A model generated the notes under the pieces. The model saw nothing but the letters and a program-made list of their open reading frames with translations. It searched no databases and was not told the origin of the DNA. From contig NZ_CP108462.1 of assembly GCF_036226365.1 (NCBI RefSeq), positions 3,452,501 through 3,516,500 on the forward strand: 64,000 bases of DNA. Direction: 5' to 3'. Source of the DNA: Streptomyces sp. NBC_01262 (lineage in GTDB: Bacteria; Actinomycetota; Actinomycetes; Streptomycetales; Streptomycetaceae). The position numbers and the translations under genes were made by a program. Shown one piece after another: positions 24,217-33,477 of the stretch (position 1 is its first letter; each line of letters begins with the position of its first letter).

Positions 24217-26349
24217 ATGACCGAACCGCTGTCGTTCCCCCGCCAGTACGCCCGGACCCAGCGCTTCACCCTGGGCGCACCGCGCGCGTTCGCCGTCTCT
24301 CCGGACGGGGAGCGTGTCACCTTCCTCCGCTCACGTACGGAGGCGGACCGCTCCCACCTGCTGTGGGTGCTGGACCTGACCACCGGCGAGGAGCGGATCG
24401 CCGCCGACCCCGACGCGCTGCTGTCGGGCGCCGAGGAGAAGCTGTCGGCCGCCGAACGGGCCCGGCGCGAGCGCAGCCGGGAGGGCTCTGCCGGCATCGT
24501 GGGCTATGCGACCGACGCCGCCGGAGAGCTCGCCGCCTTCGCCCTGTCGGGCCGGCTCTTCGTGGCCGAACTGCGCGCCGGAACCGCCCGCGAGCTCGCG
24601 GTGCCCGGCCCCGTCATGGACCCGCACCCGTCGCCGGACGGCCGCCGGGTGGCGTACGTGTCCGGAGGCGCCCTGCGCGTGGTGGAGGCCGACGGCACGG
24701 GCGACCGGGCGCTGGCCGAGCCGGAGGGCGATCAGATCACGTACGGGCTCGCGGAGTTCATCGCGGCCGAGGAGATGTCGCGCAGCCGGGGCTACTGGTG
24801 GGCCCCGGACGGCACGGCCGTGCTCACCGCCCGGGTGGACGAGTCGCCCGTCCGCCGCTGGTGGATCGCCGACCCCGCGAACCCGGCGCAGGCCCCGGCC
24901 GAGGTGGCCTACCCGGCGGCCGGGACGGCCAACGCCGAGGTCGGCCTGGTCCTGCTGGGCCTGGACGGCTCCGCGGCGCCGGTGCCCGTGGCCTGGGACC
25001 GCGAGGCCTTCCCGTATCTGGCCCAGGTGCACTGGTCGGCGGGCGGCCCGCCGCTGCTGCTCGTACAGGCCCGCGACCAGCGCGGCCAGCTGTTCCTGGC
25101 GGTCGACCCGGGCACGGGGAACACCAGTGAGGCGCACAGGGAGGAGGACGAAATCTGGCTTGATCTTTTCCCTGGGGTCCCGGCGTGGACCGATGACGGA
25201 CGTCTCGTGAGAATCACGGACGAAAGCGGATCAAGGTCCCTTGCCGCCGGGCAACACATCCTGACCGGGCCGGAGTTGCACGTCCGCGCGGTGCTGGACA
25301 TCGGCGAGGAGGACATCCTGGTGGCGGCCTCGGCGGGCGCGGCGGCCACGCTGCCGGAGACCGGCGAGATCCATGTGTACCGGGTCGGGTATGTCACCCC
25401 CGGGGTTGTTCGAATTTCGGATACCCCCGGCGTCCACTCCGCCGTCCGCTCGGGCCCGGTGACCGTGCTCACCTCCTCCTCCCTGGACCGCACCTCGCCG
25501 CTGGTGCGCGTCCTGCGCGACGACAAGTCGCCGACCGAGATCGCCTCGTACGCCGCCACCCCCGTCCTCACCGCGCGCCCGGTGCTGGAGCGGGCCGGCG
25601 ACCGCCGCATCCCGTCCGCCGTACTGCTGCCCACCGGTTACCGGGACGGCGACGGCCCGCTGCCGGTCCTGATGGACCCGTACGGCGGCCCGCACGGCCA
25701 GATGGTGCTCAGCACCCAGCGCACCTACCTGGAGTCCCAGTGGCTCGCCGACCAGGGCTTCGCGGTGGTCGTCGCCGACGGCCGCGGCACCCCGGGCCAC
25801 TCCCCCGCCTGGGAGAAGGCCGTCGCCCGCGAGTTCGCCACCGTCACCCTCGACGACCAGGTCGACGCCCTCCACTCCCTGGCCCGCACCCACCCGCTCG
25901 ACCTCGGCCGCGTCGGCATCCGCGGCTGGTCCTACGGCGGCTACCTCGCCGCCCTGGCCGTGCTGCGCCGCCCGGACGTCTTCCACGCGGCCGTCGCCGG
26001 CGCCCCGGTGACCGACTGGCGGCTCTACGACACCCACTACACCGAGCGCTATCTCGGCCACCCCGACGAAGACCCTCAGGTGTACGCCCGCAACTCCCTC
26101 ATCACCGACGAGGGCCTGTCCGGCGCCGCCTCCCAGATCCGCCCGCTGATGATCATCCACGGCCTCGCCGACGACAACGTCGTCGCCGCCCACACCCTGC
26201 GGCTCTCCTCCGCCCTGCTGGCCGCCGGCCGCCCGCACGAGGTGCTCCCGCTCTCCGGCGTCACCCACATGACCCCGCAGGAGCAGGTCGCCGAGAACCT
26301 GCTGCTGCTCCAGGTCGCCTTCCTCAAGCGCTCGCTGGGCGTCGCGTAG
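24217..26349 (+). CDS. S9 family serine peptidase (DPP IV/prolyl oligopeptidase-like)
   Basis: 710 aa. The N-terminal part (to about 440) is a beta-propeller with repeated SPDG and WAPDG motifs; the C-terminal alpha/beta-hydrolase carries the triad Ser572 (RGWSYGGY), Asp652 or Asp653 (HGLADDN) and His684 (GVTHMTP). The motif FIAAEEMSRSRGYWW resembles the Glu-Glu pair that binds the N-terminus of substrates in DPP IV, so dipeptidyl-peptidase activity is plausible. No signal peptide, so intracellular. It may process peptides brought in by the nearby oligopeptide transporters. It converges on the next gene with a 6-nt gap. Confidence 0.9.
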   Translation: MTEPLSFPRQYARTQRFTLGAPRAFAVSPDGERVTFLRSRTEADRSHLLWVLDLTTGEERIAADPDALLSGAEEKLSAAERARRERSREGSAGIVGYATDAAGELAAFALSGRLFVAELRAGTARELAVPGPVMDPHPSPDGRRVAYVSGGALRVVEADGTGDRALAEPEGDQITYGLAEFIAAEEMSRSRGYWWAPDGTAVLTARVDESPVRRWWIADPANPAQAPAEVAYPAAGTANAEVGLVLLGLDGSAAPVPVAWDREAFPYLAQVHWSAGGPPLLLVQARDQRGQLFLAVDPGTGNTSEAHREEDEIWLDLFPGVPAWTDDGRLVRITDESGSRSLAAGQHILTGPELHVRAVLDIGEEDILVAASAGAAATLPETGEIHVYRVGYVTPGVVRISDTPGVHSAVRSGPVTVLTSSSLDRTSPLVRVLRDDKSPTEIASYAATPVLTARPVLERAGDRRIPSAVLLPTGYRDGDGPLPVLMDPYGGPHGQMVLSTQRTYLESQWLADQGFAVVVADGRGTPGHSPAWEKAVAREFATVTLDDQVDALHSLARTHPLDLGRVGIRGWSYGGYLAALAVLRRPDVFHAAVAGAPVTDWRLYDTHYTERYLGHPDEDPQVYARNSLITDEGLSGAASQIRPLMIIHGLADDNVVAAHTLRLSSALLAAGRPHEVLPLSGVTHMTPQEQVAENLLLLQVAFLKRSLGVA

Positions 26350-26355
26350 GGCCCG

Positions 26356-27399
26356 TCACCACGACTGACCGGGCCCGAGGTATCCCGCCCCTCCCGGAGG
26401 AGGTCCCGGGGGCGGTGGCGGGTCCAGATAGGTCCCGCCGTAGGCCCCGAAGGTCGGCATGGTCAGCGTGTCCTGCCCGGCGAACCCGGCGATCTCGTCC
26501 GGGTCGAAGGAGTCCGACCGCCACCCGAAGGGCCCCTCCGCCCGCGGGAGCAGCAGCAGCGCCACCACCACGGCCGCCGCCACCGCGAAGGCCGCCCCGA
26601 ACTCCCCCACCGTCGGGGCCGTCAGCTTTGTGGCGGCCAGCACCGGTACCGCCAGGGGCAGCAGCAGCCAGGCCACCGCGATCCCCATCGGCCGGGCCCA
26701 GGGCGTACGCGTCATCGACGCGACGGCCGCGGCCGCGCACAGCCCGACCGTCGACCAGCTCAGCCAGCCGAACGGCGTCCCGAGCAGCGCGTTCACCAGA
26801 TAGCCGCCGGTGACCGTCCGCCAGAAGAACCCCGGCGGCTGCTCCGTGCCGTCCAGTCCCGCCATCCGGGAGAACTGCCAGGCACCCATCATCCCGGCCA
26901 CGACCAGCAGCAGCAGCCCCGCCGCCACCCCCGCGGCCGCCCTCGGCGGCGACGGCTCCCGCCCCGGCATCACCCGCCGTCCCCGCACGACCGTCACCAG
27001 CAGCACCACCGCGCCCAGCACCTCGCCGGCCGCGGTCAGCACCAGCTGGCCCTGCACACCCAGCGACCCGTCCCACTGCCCGCCCAGGATCAGCACCGCC
27101 GGTGCCCTCAGCGCCAGCGTGACCACGCCCACCGCCACGAACGCCCCCGCCGCGACCGCCCTGAAGGCCGCCACCGCCGTCACCACGTACAGCCCGATCA
27201 GCGCCGCGTCCACCACCGACGTGTTCAGCGGCGCGCCCCCCACCGGCACCGCCAGCCCCGCCCACACCTGCCAGAGCCCGTCCCCGCCGACCACACTCAC
27301 GTCCTGGGCCACCCATCCGGCCTCGACAATCGCGAGCACGCCGCACACGAGCGCACCCACTCGCCGCGCCCCACTCGCGAGCGCGAATCCCTGCCGCAT
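26356..27399 (-). CDS. polytopic membrane protein with Pro/Gly-rich tail
   Basis: 347 aa, about nine hydrophobic segments from residue 15 to 300, then a cytoplasmic tail ending in TYLDPPPPPGPPPGGAGYLGPGQSW. ATG 27399 has AGGAGG six bases upstream; longer in-frame starts read into the promoter region and are rejected. No transporter or enzyme motif recognised. Streptomycete-specific as far as I can judge. It faces the S9 peptidase gene tail to tail. Confidence 0.75.
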   Translation of the reverse strand: MRQGFALASGARRVGALVCGVLAIVEAGWVAQDVSVVGGDGLWQVWAGLAVPVGGAPLNTSVVDAALIGLYVVTAVAAFRAVAAGAFVAVGVVTLALRAPAVLILGGQWDGSLGVQGQLVLTAAGEVLGAVVLLVTVVRGRRVMPGREPSPPRAAAGVAAGLLLLVVAGMMGAWQFSRMAGLDGTEQPPGFFWRTVTGGYLVNALLGTPFGWLSWSTVGLCAAAAVASMTRTPWARPMGIAVAWLLLPLAVPVLAATKLTAPTVGEFGAAFAVAAAVVVALLLLPRAEGPFGWRSDSFDPDEIAGFAGQDTLTMPTFGAYGGTYLDPPPPPGPPPGGAGYLGPGQSW

Positions 27400-27530
27400 T
27401 GGGCACCTCCTGGGCCCATGACGGGCACTCTGCTCCTGATACGTACGAGATACGTGCGTGATGCCCGAACCGTTCAGGGGCAGCCCCGCCGACGGGGGCT
27501 TCCACCGCATGGCCGCCGCGGACAAAATGC

Positions 27531-27565
27531 AGCCGGCCGGGGTGACGATGTCACCCCGGCCGGCT
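27531..27565 (-). terminator. terminator of oligopeptide operon A
   Basis: Perfect 15-bp stem AGCCGGCCGGGGTGA/TCACCCCGGCCGGCT with a 5-nt loop, 115 nt after the stop of the last ATPase gene. One of the strongest hairpins in the window. Confidence 0.85.
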
Positions 27566-27679
27566 TACGGCACCCGCACGGCCGTACGTTGATCAGCGTG
27601 CAGCGTCCGTATATCGGTGATGCGACGGTTGAGTTGCCTGCATGTTAAAGAAAGCGCTCCCGGTATGGCAGCGATTGCC

Positions 27680-28702
27680 CTAGTTTTTCTCCTCCGCGAA
27701 GTGGCATGCGCTGTCGTGCGCCGCAGGGGAGTCCAGTCCGGCGAAGACCGCCGGGACGGCCAGGGCCGGGACCTCCAGGGCGCAGCGCTCCTGGGCCTTC
27801 CAGCAGCGGGTGCGGAAGCGGCAGCCGGAGGGCGGGTTGGCCGGGGAGGGGACGTCGCCGGTCAGGATGATGCGCTCGCGGTGCTCGCGGGCGGTCGGAT
27901 CCGGGACCGGGACGGCGGACAGGAGGGCCTGGGTGTAGGGGTGGGTGGGGTGTTCGTAGATCTGCTCGTCACCGCCGATCTCGACGATCTTGCCGAGGTA
28001 CATGACTCCGACCCGGTCGGAGATGTGCCGGACGATGGACAGGTCGTGGGCGATGAACATGTACGAGAGGCCGAACTCGTCCTGCAGCCGCTCCATGAGG
28101 TTGATGACCTGCGCCTGCACCGACACGTCCAGCGCCGACACCGGCTCGTCCGCGACGATGATCTCCGGCCGCAGCGCCAGCCCGCGCGCGATGCCGATGC
28201 GCTGCCGCTGGCCGCCGGAGAACTGGTGCGGATAGCGGTTGATGTACTCGGGGTTGAGGCCGACGACGTCCAGCAGGTCCTGGACCCGCTTGCGGCGGTC
28301 GCCCTTCGGCGCGACCTCGGGATGGATCTCGTACGGCTCGCCGATGATGTCGCCGACCGTCATCCGGGGGTTCAGCGAGGTGTACGGGTCCTGGAAGACC
28401 ATCTGGATGTTGCGGCGTACCGCCTTGAGGGCGCGGCCGGACAGCTTGGTGATGTCCTCGCCCTTGTAGAGGATCCGGCCCGACGTCACCCGTTCCAGGT
28501 TCATCAGCAGCTTGGCCATGGTCGACTTGCCGCAGCCGGACTCACCGACGATGCCCAGTGTCTCGCCGGCGAAGAGGTCGAGGTCGACGCCGTCCACGGC
28601 CTTGACCGCGCCGATCTGCTTCTTGAACACGATGCCCTGGGTGAGCGGGAAGTGCTTGTACAGGTCGCGGACCTGAAGGATGGGCTCCCTCGCCTCAGCC
28701 AT
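27680..28702 (-). CDS. oligopeptide ABC transporter ATPase, OppF/DppF type (operon A)
   Basis: 340 aa. Walker [10 protein letters not shown] (about 53-61), signature FSGGQRQR, Walker [14 protein letters not shown] loop [10 protein letters not shown], and the C-terminal OppF cysteine region [17 protein letters not shown], which in some family members binds an Fe-S cluster. ATG 28702 has GGAGG upstream and overlaps the preceding ATPase gene by 8 nt. Last gene of operon A. It is nearly collinear with the operon C homologue (43598-44629), identical by eye at most positions. Confidence 0.94.
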   Translation of the reverse strand: MAEAREPILQVRDLYKHFPLTQGIVFKKQIGAVKAVDGVDLDLFAGETLGIVGESGCGKSTMAKLLMNLERVTSGRILYKGEDITKLSGRALKAVRRNIQMVFQDPYTSLNPRMTVGDIIGEPYEIHPEVAPKGDRRKRVQDLLDVVGLNPEYINRYPHQFSGGQRQRIGIARGLALRPEIIVADEPVSALDVSVQAQVINLMERLQDEFGLSYMFIAHDLSIVRHISDRVGVMYLGKIVEIGGDEQIYEHPTHPYTQALLSAVPVPDPTAREHRERIILTGDVPSPANPPSGCRFRTRCWKAQERCALEVPALAVPAVFAGLDSPAAHDSACHFAEEKN

Positions 28703-29711
28703 CAAGGGCCTCCTTCCAGAAGTGGCACGCGCTGGCCCGCGTGGGGCTCACCTCGTACAGCGGCGGCACATCCGTGCGGCACACGGCCTGGGCCATCGGG
28801 CAGCGCGGATTGAAGGCGCATCCGGGCGGGATGTGCAGCAAGTTCGGCGGCAGGCCCTTGATCGCGTAGAGCTCCTGGCCCTTCTGGTCCAGGCGGGGGA
28901 TGGAGGCGAGCAGGCCCTTGGTGTACGGATGGGCCGGGCGCCGGTAGATCTCGTGGACGGGGGCGGTCTCGACGATCCGGCCGGCGTACATCACGGCGAT
29001 GTAGTCGGCGACGTCCGCCACCACGCCCAGGTCGTGGGTGATGAGGATCAGGCCCATGCTGTACTCGCGTTGCAGCTCGGCGAGCAGCTCCATGACCTGC
29101 GCCTGTACGGTGACGTCGAGAGCCGTCGTCGGCTCGTCGGCGATGATCAGGTCCGGCTCCAGGGCCAGCGCCATCGCGATCATGATGCGCTGCCGCATGC
29201 CGCCGGAGAACTGGTGCGGATAGTCGCCTACCCGGTCCCGCGCCGCCGGGATGCGCACCCGGTCCATCAGCTCGATCACCTTGGACTTGGCGTCCTTGCG
29301 CGACATGCCCTCGTGGACGATGAACATCTCGGCGAGCTGGTTGCCGACGCTCAGCACAGGGTTGAGGGAGGACAGCGCGTCCTGGAAGATCATCGCCATC
29401 TTCGCGCCGCGCACCTTGCGCCTGTCCTCGGCGTTCATCTTCAGCAGGTCCTGGCCCCGGAAGAGGATCTCGCCCTGGGTGACGAACCCCGGCGGCGAGT
29501 CGAGAATGCCCATGATCGCCTGGGCGGTCACCGACTTCCCGCTCCCCGACTCGCCCAGGACGGCGAGGGTCTCGGCGGCGCTGACGGTGTAACTGACGCC
29601 GTTGACGGCGTGCGCGACGCCGTCCCGGGTGCGGAACTCGACGTGCAGGTCGCGTACTTCCAGCAGCGGTGGCTCGGTCGGCACGGACGGCACGGTCGGC
29701 TCGGTGGTCAT
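28695..29711 (-). CDS. oligopeptide ABC transporter ATPase, OppD/DppD type (operon A)
   Basis: 338 aa. Walker A GESGSGKS, signature FSGGMRQR, Walker [14 protein letters not shown] loop [12 protein letters not shown], and C-terminal [18 protein letters not shown] choose ATG 29711 because GGAGG lies five bases upstream; ATG 29726, overlapping the permease stop, is the alternative. Forms the nucleotide-binding heterodimer with the next ATPase. Closely similar to the operon C protein at 44622-45680. Confidence 0.93.
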   Translation of the reverse strand: MTTEPTVPSVPTEPPLLEVRDLHVEFRTRDGVAHAVNGVSYTVSAAETLAVLGESGSGKSVTAQAIMGILDSPPGFVTQGEILFRGQDLLKMNAEDRRKVRGAKMAMIFQDALSSLNPVLSVGNQLAEMFIVHEGMSRKDAKSKVIELMDRVRIPAARDRVGDYPHQFSGGMRQRIMIAMALALEPDLIIADEPTTALDVTVQAQVMELLAELQREYSMGLILITHDLGVVADVADYIAVMYAGRIVETAPVHEIYRRPAHPYTKGLLASIPRLDQKGQELYAIKGLPPNLLHIPPGCAFNPRCPMAQAVCRTDVPPLYEVSPTRASACHFWKEALDG

Positions 29712-29725
29712 GGACGCCTCCGTCA

Positions 29726-30739
29726 TCAGCGCAGCTTCGGGTCGAGGGCGTCGCGCACCGCGTCGCCGAGCATGATGAACGCGAGCACGGTCACGCTCAG
29801 CGCGCCCGCCGGCCACAGCAGCATGTGCGGCGCGTTGCGGATCTGGCTGGACGCCTGGGAGATGTCGATGCCCCAGGAGACGGTCGGCGGCTTCAGGCCG
29901 ACGCCGAGGTAGGACAGGGTGGCCTCCAGCGAGATGTACGTGCCGAGCGCGATCGTCGCGACCACGATCACCGGGGCGACGGCGTTGGGCGCGATGTGCC
30001 GCAGCAGGAGGCGGGAGTTGCCCGCCCCGAGCGCCCGCGCGGCCTGTACGTAGTCGTTCTGGCGGGCGGTGATGACCGAGCCGCGCGCGATGCGGCCGAT
30101 CTGCGGCCAGCCCAGCAGGACGATGAAGCCGATCACCGGCCAGACGGTGGTGCCGGTGACCACGGACAGGAAGACCAGCCCGCCCAGCACGATCGGGATG
30201 CCGAAGAAGATGTCGCTCACCCGGGACAGCACCGCGTCCCCCGCGCCGCCGAAGAACCCTGCCAGCCCGCCCAGCACGCTGCCCAGGATCGCCGCCCCCA
30301 GCGTCGCGCAGACGCCGACGGTGACGGAGGCGCGGGCGCCGTAGACCACCCGGGTGTAGACGTCGCAGCCCTGGTTGTCGAAGCCGAAGGGATGGCCGGG
30401 GGCCGAGCCCTTCTGGGAGTTGGCGAGATTGCAGCTGAGCGGATTGCCACTGGCGATCAGGCCCGGCCAGATCGAGATCACCACCAGGAACGCGATCACC
30501 AGCGCCGACAGGATGAACACCGGATTGCGCCGCAGATCCCGCCACGCGTCCGACCACAGGCTCCGCGGCTTCTCCGTCGTCCCGCCCGGCGTGATCTCGT
30601 GGCCCGGCGGGCGCTCCAAAGTGCGCGCCTCGCTCTCCGCGAGATCCATGGTGGCCCCGGTCCCGCCGGCCGGCTCCATGGCCTCGTCGGGGTGATTCTC
30701 GGGCTCAGGCATGACGGAACCTCCGGTCGGAGCGCTCAC
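29726..30739 (-). CDS. oligopeptide ABC transporter permease, DppC type (operon A)
   Basis: 337 aa. A long polar N-terminus (about 70 residues) precedes the first helix, then an extracytoplasmic region and five more helices with the EAA-type loop DYVQAARALGAGNSRLLLRHIAPN. C-terminal FIMLGDAVRDALDPKLR is typical of DppC. The GTG start overlaps the DppB stop (GTGA). Pairs with the permease encoded immediately upstream. Confidence 0.93.
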   Translation of the reverse strand: MSAPTGGSVMPEPENHPDEAMEPAGGTGATMDLAESEARTLERPPGHEITPGGTTEKPRSLWSDAWRDLRRNPVFILSALVIAFLVVISIWPGLIASGNPLSCNLANSQKGSAPGHPFGFDNQGCDVYTRVVYGARASVTVGVCATLGAAILGSVLGGLAGFFGGAGDAVLSRVSDIFFGIPIVLGGLVFLSVVTGTTVWPVIGFIVLLGWPQIGRIARGSVITARQNDYVQAARALGAGNSRLLLRHIAPNAVAPVIVVATIALGTYISLEATLSYLGVGLKPPTVSWGIDISQASSQIRNAPHMLLWPAGALSVTVLAFIMLGDAVRDALDPKLR

Positions 30740-31659
30740 GCATATCGGATCCTCGGGTCAAGGACCGCGTACAGCAGGTCCACCAGCAGGTTGGCCGCCA
30801 GGAAGACGATCACCAGGATGGTCACGAAGCCGACGACGGTCGCCGAGTCGAGCCGCAGGATGCCCTGGTAGAGCTGGAAGCCGACGCCGCGGATGTTGAA
30901 GATCCGCTCGGTGACGATGGCGCCGCCCATGAGAGCGCCGATGTCGGTGCCGATGAAGGTGACCACCGGGATGAGGGAGTTGCGCAGCAGGTGGCGGGTG
31001 ATGACGCGGCTGCGCGGCAGGCCCTTGGCGATGGCGGTGCGTACGTAGTCGGCGCGGGTGTTCTCGGCGATGGAGGTGCGGGTGAGCCGGGTGACGTAGG
31101 CCAGGGAGACCAGCGCGAGGACGAGGCCGGGGACGATGAGCTCGTTGAAGGGGGCTTCGGCGGATACGGAGGGCTCGATGACGCCCCATTTGACGCCCAG
31201 CAGGTACTGGACGACGTAGCCGGTGACGAAGGTCGGGATGGAGATCACGATCAGGGTCAGCACCAGCGCACCGGTGTCGACGGGGCGTCCGCGCCGCATG
31301 CCGGTGATGACGCCGAGGGTGATGCCGATGACGATCTCGAACAGGATCGCCACGATGGTCAGCCGCAGGGTGACCGGGAAGGCGCTGCCCATCAGCTCGG
31401 TGACCTGCTGGCCGTTGTAGGCGGTGCCGAAGTCGCCCTGGAAGATCTGCGCCATGTAGTGCAGGTACTGCTGCCACAGGGGGTGGTCGAGGTAGAGGTC
31501 GTGCCGGATCTGCGCGGCGGTGGCGGGGTCGCAGGCGCGGTCCCCGCACTTGGCGGCGACGGGGTCGCCGAGCGCGTAGACCATGAAGAAGATCAGCAGG
31601 GTGGTGCCGATGAACACCGGGATCATCTGCAGCACACGGCGGATCACATAGCGTCCCAT
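30736..31659 (-). CDS. oligopeptide ABC transporter permease, DppB type (operon A)
   Basis: 307 aa. Starts MGRYVIRRVLQMIPVFIGTTLLIFF, the standard DppB N-terminus, with six helices and the EAA loop DYVRTAIAKGLPRSRVITRHLLRN. Ends LLYAVLDPRIRYA. The first periplasmic loop carries two cysteines (AAKCGDRACDP) not found in the operon C homologue; they could form a disulfide. Separated from the binding-protein gene by 70 nt with a hairpin. Confidence 0.93.
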   Translation of the reverse strand: MGRYVIRRVLQMIPVFIGTTLLIFFMVYALGDPVAAKCGDRACDPATAAQIRHDLYLDHPLWQQYLHYMAQIFQGDFGTAYNGQQVTELMGSAFPVTLRLTIVAILFEIVIGITLGVITGMRRGRPVDTGALVLTLIVISIPTFVTGYVVQYLLGVKWGVIEPSVSAEAPFNELIVPGLVLALVSLAYVTRLTRTSIAENTRADYVRTAIAKGLPRSRVITRHLLRNSLIPVVTFIGTDIGALMGGAIVTERIFNIRGVGFQLYQGILRLDSATVVGFVTILVIVFLAANLLVDLLYAVLDPRIRYA

Positions 31660-31689
31660 GGGGCCTTCCCGAGGGTCGGGGCCGTGACG

Positions 31690-31717
31690 GCGGCCGGACG
31701 GTCAAGGACCCGGCCGC
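31690..31717 (-). terminator. hairpin between binding-protein and permease genes, operon A
   Basis: 8-bp perfect stem GCGGCCGG/CCGGCCGC with a 12-nt loop, in the 70-nt gap after the SBP stop. Such hairpins often stabilise or partly terminate transcripts so that the binding protein is made in excess. Confidence 0.6.
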
Positions 31718-31729
31718 GGTCCGCCTTCG

Positions 31730-33376
31730 TCAGCTGCTGACCTTGATCTCGTTGTAGACGGGGACGCTGAAGGGGTCGAGCGCGACGTTGGAGAGCTTGT
31801 CCGACCAGCCGGCACTGCCGTTCTGGTACCACAGCGGGATCGCCGGGACCTGCTCGGCGAGGATCTTCTCGGCGTCCTGGAAGAGGCCGACCGCCTTCGT
31901 GGTGTCGCTCTCGGCGTTGGCCTGGTCGACGAGCTTGTCGAAGTCCGCGTTGCTGAAGTGCGAGTCGTTGGACGAGGCGCCGGTGTAGTAGAGCGGCTGC
32001 AGGAAGTCCTGGATCAGCGGGTAGTCCATCTGCCAGCCGGCCCGGAACGGCCCGGTCATCTGCTTGTTCGTGATCTTGTTGCGGAAGTCCGCGAAGGTGC
32101 CGACCGGGTTGCCGACGCAGGCGTTGTCGTTGCCCAGCGCGTTGTTGACGCTGTTGCACAGCGCGTCGACCCAGTCCTTGTGGGAGCCGGTGTCGGCGTT
32201 GTACGAGACCTTCAGGGTGCCGCCGGGGATCCCGCCGCCCTCCTCGATCAGCTTCTTGGCCTGGGTGGGGTTGTAGGTGCAGACGTCACCGCAGAGGCCC
32301 GCCTTGTAGCCGCCGGAGGTGCCCAGCACCGGGGTTGTCCAGTCGGTGGCGGGGGTGCGGGTGTTCTGGAAGATCGTCTGGGTGATCTGCGGGCGGTTGA
32401 TCGCCATCGAGATGCCCTGGCGGACCTTCTCCGAGCCGCTGCCGGACCAGTTCTTGTCGTAGAGCGGGAACGACAGGGTCTGGATGATGCCGGCCGGGGT
32501 GTTGAGGTAGCGGTCGCCCAGGTCGCTCTTGACGTTCTTCAGCTGCGAGGCCGGGACGTCGTCGACCAGGTCGAGGTTGCCGGCCAGCAGATCGGTGTAG
32601 GCGGTGTTGTTGTCCGTGTAGACCTTCAGGTCCACCCCGCCGTTGGCGGCCGCGTCGTCGCCCTTGTAGCCGGTCCACTTGCGCAGGTTGATGCCGGTGC
32701 CCCTGGTGTACGAGTCCACCATGTACGGGCCGTTGCCGATCGGCTTCTTCACCCAGGCCGCGTGATCGGTGTAGAAGGCCTGCGGCAGCGGCATGAAGGC
32801 CGAGTAGCCGAGGGTGTCCGGCCAGGTCGAGAACTTCTGGTTGAGCTTGACGGTGAAGCTCAGATCGCCGGTCTTCTTCAGCCCGGACAGATCCTTGACG
32901 GCCGGGGAGCCGGTCTCCGGGTGGACCTTGTCGTAGCCGTCGATGTAGGAGAAGAAGGACGAGTTGATCTGCTTGTTCGTCGTCAGCGCCGCGTAGTTCC
33001 AGGCGTCGATGAACGAGTCCGCGGTGACCTTCTCGCCGTTGCTGAAGGTCCAGCCGCTCTTGAGCTTGATGGTGAAGTTCTGCGAGTCCGAGCTCTCGAT
33101 CGAGTCGGCGATGACGTTCTCGGCGGCACCGGTCTTCGGGTTGTACTTCTTCAGCCCCCGGAAGATCATCGACAGCACCTTGCCGCCCTGCACCTCATTG
33201 GTGTTGGCCGGCTCCAGCGGGTTCTGCGGGTCCGTCCACGACGCGCTCAGCACACCGCTCGCGCTGCTGCTGCTGCTCCCGCCACCGCCTCCCCCGCCAC
33301 CGCAGGCCGTGGCCGTGGCGGCGAGCACGACGGCCGCCGCACCGGCCGCCCACTTGTAGCGCGTGGCTCCGCGCAT
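31730..33376 (-). CDS. oligopeptide-binding lipoprotein, SBP family 5 (operon A)
   Basis: 548 aa. Lipoprotein signal with lipobox Cys25 (MRGATRYKWAAGAAAVVLAA, then TATAC), followed by an extreme linker of eight glycines and five serines. Family 5 (DppA/OppA) features: VLSASWTDPQNPLEPANT, FSNGEKVTADSFIDAWNY, GNGPYMVDSYTRG. ATG 33376 has GGGAGG upstream. First gene of operon A. Parallel to the operon C protein in layout but clearly diverged, so ligand specificity likely differs. Ligand unknown. Confidence 0.92.
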   Translation of the reverse strand: MRGATRYKWAAGAAAVVLAATATACGGGGGGGGSSSSSASGVLSASWTDPQNPLEPANTNEVQGGKVLSMIFRGLKKYNPKTGAAENVIADSIESSDSQNFTIKLKSGWTFSNGEKVTADSFIDAWNYAALTTNKQINSSFFSYIDGYDKVHPETGSPAVKDLSGLKKTGDLSFTVKLNQKFSTWPDTLGYSAFMPLPQAFYTDHAAWVKKPIGNGPYMVDSYTRGTGINLRKWTGYKGDDAAANGGVDLKVYTDNNTAYTDLLAGNLDLVDDVPASQLKNVKSDLGDRYLNTPAGIIQTLSFPLYDKNWSGSGSEKVRQGISMAINRPQITQTIFQNTRTPATDWTTPVLGTSGGYKAGLCGDVCTYNPTQAKKLIEEGGGIPGGTLKVSYNADTGSHKDWVDALCNSVNNALGNDNACVGNPVGTFADFRNKITNKQMTGPFRAGWQMDYPLIQDFLQPLYYTGASSNDSHFSNADFDKLVDQANAESDTTKAVGLFQDAEKILAEQVPAIPLWYQNGSAGWSDKLSNVALDPFSVPVYNEIKVSS

Positions 33377-33396
33377 CGGGTGCCTCCCTGTTGGGC

Positions 33397-33434
33397 TGTC
33401 ATGGGTCACAAGTGACACTTTGTTACCCATGACA
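33397..33434. promoter_or_regulatory. 38-bp inverted repeat just upstream of the operon A binding-protein gene
   Basis: Arms TGTCATGGGTCACAA (33397-33411) and TTGTTACCCATGACA (33420-33434) match at 14 of 15 positions around an 8-nt centre; a second nested repeat GTCAC-AA-GTGAC lies at 33405-33416. It ends 20 nt before the ATG. It could be a protein operator, or a hairpin in the leader RNA that affects the ribosome site. It is less GC-rich than surrounding terminators. Confidence 0.65.
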
Positions 33435-33477
33435 TCCCAATTCAGGCACCGGCGCATTTCCTCGTCACCGGTTCGGC

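Noticed and set aside
33397..33434. Reading this repeat as terminator of the upstream membrane-protein gene
   Set aside because: It sits 20 nt before the next start codon, has only moderate GC and no T-run; a regulatory site is more likely, though termination is not excluded.
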